NCBI GenBank assembly: GCA_964346955.1
Contig: CAYFWT010000018.1
Span: 1-7,786, forward strand
Direction: 5' to 3'
Source of the DNA: CAYFWT01 sp964346955
Lineage (GTDB): Bacteria > Patescibacteriota > Minisyncoccia > Portnoybacterales > UBA2143
Length of the DNA: 7,786 nucleotides
The notes beneath the pieces are model-generated. The model did no database searches and was not told the origin of the DNA. It was given only the letters and a program-made list of their open reading frames with translations. The position numbers and the translations under genes are program-made. Positions within the stretch are counted from its first letter, which is position 1, and every line of letters starts with the position of its first letter. This document shows positions 5,916-7,786 of this stretch, in pieces.

Positions 5916-6473
5916 ATGACCAGAGAAGAAGCGCTCCAATTAGTTCGCCAATACGTTAAAAACGGAAATAGTGTTAAGCATATGCTAGCCACTGAGGCAA
6001 TTATGCGGGCTTTGGCTCGTCATTTTAAAGAAGACGAGGAAGTTTGGGGCATGGCTGGCTTAGTTCATGATTTGGATATGGAAATTAATGATTATCATCA
6101 ACAGCCAGAGAAACACGGTTTGGTAGCTGCTGAGATATTAGAGAAAGCAGGGGTGACTAAAGAGATTATTGAAGGAGCTAAAGCCCATAATCCAGCTACT
6201 GGCAAGATTAGAGAAACTAAGCTAGAAAAAGCTATCTATTGTGTTGACCCTTTGACTGGTTTAATTGTGGCGGCCACTTTGGTTTTGCCAACTAAAAAGT
6301 TAGCTGATTTAAGTCCAGAATCAGTTTTAAATCGATTCAAAGAAAAAGCTTTTGCCCGGGGAGCTGACCGGGACAAAATTGCCGCCTGTTCAGAAATTGA
6401 TTTAACTTTAGAGGAATTTACCAAGATTGGTTTGGAGGCAATGCAAAGTATAAGCGATGATTTAGGGTTATAA
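5916..6473 (+). CDS. HD-superfamily phosphohydrolase (COG2316-like)
   Basis: This 185-residue soluble protein has the HD metal-binding pattern: H22 in the segment VKHMLATE, H51-D52 in GLVHDLDME, and D111 in the segment CVDPLTGLIVA. Additional histidines H67 and H91 (in the segment AKAHNP) could complete a two-metal site. The overall layout, including the segments LTGLIVAATLV, ESVLNRFKEKAFARGADRDKI and the ending EAMQSISDDLGL, matches my recollection of the uncharacterised predicted-hydrolase family COG2316. HD enzymes usually hydrolyse phosphate esters, often of nucleotides, but the substrate here is unknown. It lies between lysS and serS. Its ATG is two bases after a palindromic repeat and has no Shine-Dalgarno sequence. 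It appears full length. Confidence 0.88.
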   Translation: MTREEALQLVRQYVKNGNSVKHMLATEAIMRALARHFKEDEEVWGMAGLVHDLDMEINDYHQQPEKHGLVAAEILEKAGVTKEIIEGAKAHNPATGKIRETKLEKAIYCVDPLTGLIVAATLVLPTKKLADLSPESVLNRFKEKAFARGADRDKIAACSEIDLTLEEFTKIGLEAMQSISDDLGL

Positions 6474-6475
6474 GT

Positions 6476-6488
6476 AAGGACAGTCCCT
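6476..6488. repeat. single palindromic repeat unit between the HD hydrolase gene and serS
   Basis: AAGGACAGTCCCT is one 13-bp unit of the family seen in the other gaps, with inner arms GGAC and GTCC. It starts two bases after the HD hydrolase gene stop. Three tandem CTAAG-like pentamers (6487-6501) follow and reach the serS start region. Confidence 0.7.
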
Positions 6489-6504
6489 AAGCTAAGCTAA
6501 AAAT

Positions 6505-7752
6505 ATGCTTGATATAAAATTCATTCGGGAAAATCCAGAGAAAGTTAAAGAAGGCTGTCAAAAGAAACAGGTCAAGGTTGATATTGACCGGCTTTTAGAA
6601 TTGGATAAAAAAAAGCGGCAATTACTTCAAGAAATAGAAGGCCTGAAAGCAGAACAGAATAAAATTAGTCAGCAGGCAGTTGATGATAAACAGCGCCAGC
6701 AAGCCAAAGAAATTAAGGATAAAATAAAAAGCTTAGAGCCGGAATTAGATAAAACAGAAAAAGAATTAGAAGAGTTGATGAAACAAGTGCCTAATTTACC
6801 TTTGGATGATGTGCCTGAAGGAAAGGATGAAAAAGATAATCAGGTTTTAAAAGAGGAAGGCAAGAAGCCAAAATTTGCTTTCCCAGCCAAAGATTATTTA
6901 AAAATTGCTGAAAAATTGGACATCATTGATATAGAACGGGCAGCTAAAGTCAGTGGCACCCGTTTCAGTTATTTAAAAGGCGAGGCAGTTTTACTAGAGT
7001 TTGCTTTAATTCAGTTAGCTTTAGATGTCCTGGTTAAGGAAGGATTTGTTCCGGTTATTCCACCGGTAATGCTTAAGCATAAAGCAATGGCCGGCATGGG
7101 TTATTTAGATAGAGGAGCGGATGAAGTTTATCACTTAGAGAAAGATAATTTGTATTTAGTGGGGACTTCTGAACAATCGATTGGGGTGATGCACATGGAT
7201 GAAATTTTGAAAGAACAGGAATTACCCAAAAGGTATGTTGCTTTTTCTACTTGTTTTAGGCGAGAGGCGGGAGCTTATGGTAAGGATACTAAAGGAATCT
7301 TAAGAGTTCATCAATTTGATAAAGTAGAGATGTTTAGTTTCTGTCAGCCAGCCAAGTCAAAAAAAGAACATCAAGTGATTTTGTCTCTACAAGAAAAATT
7401 AATGCAACTTTTAAAAATTCCTTATCGAATAGTTCAAATGTGTACCGGTGATTTGGGTGATCCAGCCGCCGCCAAGTTTGATATTGAAGCTTGGCTACCA
7501 GGACAGGAAGAATATCGGGAGACTCACTCAACGAGCAATTGCACTGATTTTCAGGCCCGGCGGCTTAATATCCGCTTTCGCCAAGAAAAGGGCAAGCAAG
7601 AATTGGGATTTGTTCATACTTTAAATGGTACGGCCTTTGCTATTGGCCGAACCCTTATTGCCATTATTGAAAATTATCAGCAGAAAGACGGTAGTATTGA
7701 AGTGCCGGAAGCTTTGAGGAAATATATGGGCGGAGTGAAAAAGATTGGATAG
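6505..7752 (+). CDS. serS: seryl-tRNA synthetase
   Basis: This 415-residue enzyme charges tRNA(Ser) with serine, and its length is normal for bacterial SerRS. It opens with the typical MLDIKFIRENPEKV start, then the long antiparallel coiled-coil arm (about 27-105) that grips the tRNA(Ser) variable arm. The class II core follows. Motif 1 is near GFVPVIPPVML. The serine-binding loop reads LVGTSEQSIG, where bacterial enzymes usually have TAE followed by V; the T and E are kept. Motif 2 is FRREAGAYGKDTKGILRVHQ from residue 251, the segment STSNCTDFQARR follows, and motif 3 is HTLNGTAFAIGRTL with G381 and R382. It ends with TAG. The ATG has no Shine-Dalgarno sequence, and the leader is CTAAG repeats. 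It is the last gene in view. Confidence 0.96.
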   Translation: MLDIKFIRENPEKVKEGCQKKQVKVDIDRLLELDKKKRQLLQEIEGLKAEQNKISQQAVDDKQRQQAKEIKDKIKSLEPELDKTEKELEELMKQVPNLPLDDVPEGKDEKDNQVLKEEGKKPKFAFPAKDYLKIAEKLDIIDIERAAKVSGTRFSYLKGEAVLLEFALIQLALDVLVKEGFVPVIPPVMLKHKAMAGMGYLDRGADEVYHLEKDNLYLVGTSEQSIGVMHMDEILKEQELPKRYVAFSTCFRREAGAYGKDTKGILRVHQFDKVEMFSFCQPAKSKKEHQVILSLQEKLMQLLKIPYRIVQMCTGDLGDPAAAKFDIEAWLPGQEEYRETHSTSNCTDFQARRLNIRFRQEKGKQELGFVHTLNGTAFAIGRTLIAIIENYQQKDGSIEVPEALRKYMGGVKKIG

Positions 7753-7759
7753 ATATCTG

Positions 7760-7786
7760 AAGGCTTGTCCTAATCCTTTAAGGACT
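7760..7786. repeat. palindromic repeat copy after serS, cut by the window end
   Basis: The sequence contains TCCTT, T, then AAGGA (7774-7784) and ends in AAGGACT, the same core as the mrdA and lysS gap elements. An upstream degenerate half, AAGGCTTGTCC, lies at 7760-7770. More of the element probably lies beyond the window. Confidence 0.55.

Noticed and set aside
6236..6424. Minus-strand ORF within the HD hydrolase gene
   Set aside because: Short shadow of a conserved gene with no recognisable domain or start signal.
7334..7531. Minus-strand ORF within serS
   Set aside because: Lies opposite conserved class II synthetase sequence and has no independent support.
1..7786. Recoded UGA (Gracilibacteria/SR1-style code)
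   Set aside because: No stop in the window is TGA (seven TAA, two TAG), but none of the conserved genes contains an in-frame TGA either, so the standard code is sufficient.

Overview
The window looks like a chromosomal fragment from a small-genome bacterium, most likely of the Candidate Phyla Radiation (Patescibacteria, Parcubacteria-like). The reasons are AT-rich coding sequence, compact one-strand gene order, start codons without a recognisable Shine-Dalgarno sequence, an A/C-rich tract inside lysS of a kind I associate with CPR genomes, and a simple Gram-positive-style wall gene set. The lineage is inferred from gene style and needs a marker-gene tree. Nine genes are seen, all on the + strand. 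Every complete gene reads with the standard code and ends in TAA or TAG.

Layout. Positions 2-85 hold the last codons of a murC-like ligase. A sigma70-type promoter (89-117) and an approximately 100-nt possibly structured leader precede a small membrane protein with a Pro/Glu/Thr repeat tail (227-478), closed by an intrinsic terminator (558-590). The terminator T-run touches a second strong promoter (589-617) whose predicted start falls at the mreC start codon, so the mreC mRNA may be leaderless. From there mreC, mreD, mrdA (PBP2), greA, lysS, an HD-domain hydrolase gene and serS follow with short gaps or overlap, and no terminator is visible between them. They probably form one transcription unit.

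Functionally, MurC makes peptidoglycan precursor, and MreC, MreD and PBP2 form the core of the elongation (rod) machinery. GreA rescues stalled RNA polymerase, LysS and SerS charge tRNAs, and the HD protein is an uncharacterised phosphohydrolase. mreB and rodA are not in the window.

The main unexplained structure is a family of palindromic repeats built from AGGGACWGTCCCT. They sit in nearly every gap of the operon: mreC/mreD, mrdA/greA, lysS/HD, HD/serS and after serS. Two copies 4.4 kb apart share an identical 27-bp block. One copy begins inside mreC and appears to supply its last three codons. They look like REP/BIME-type mobile palindromes, with no transposase in view. A second, unrelated oddity is a 61-bp A/C-rich heptamer tract translated in frame within LysS. 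No novel defence or mobile system is visible; the repeat family and the LysS insertion are the best leads.
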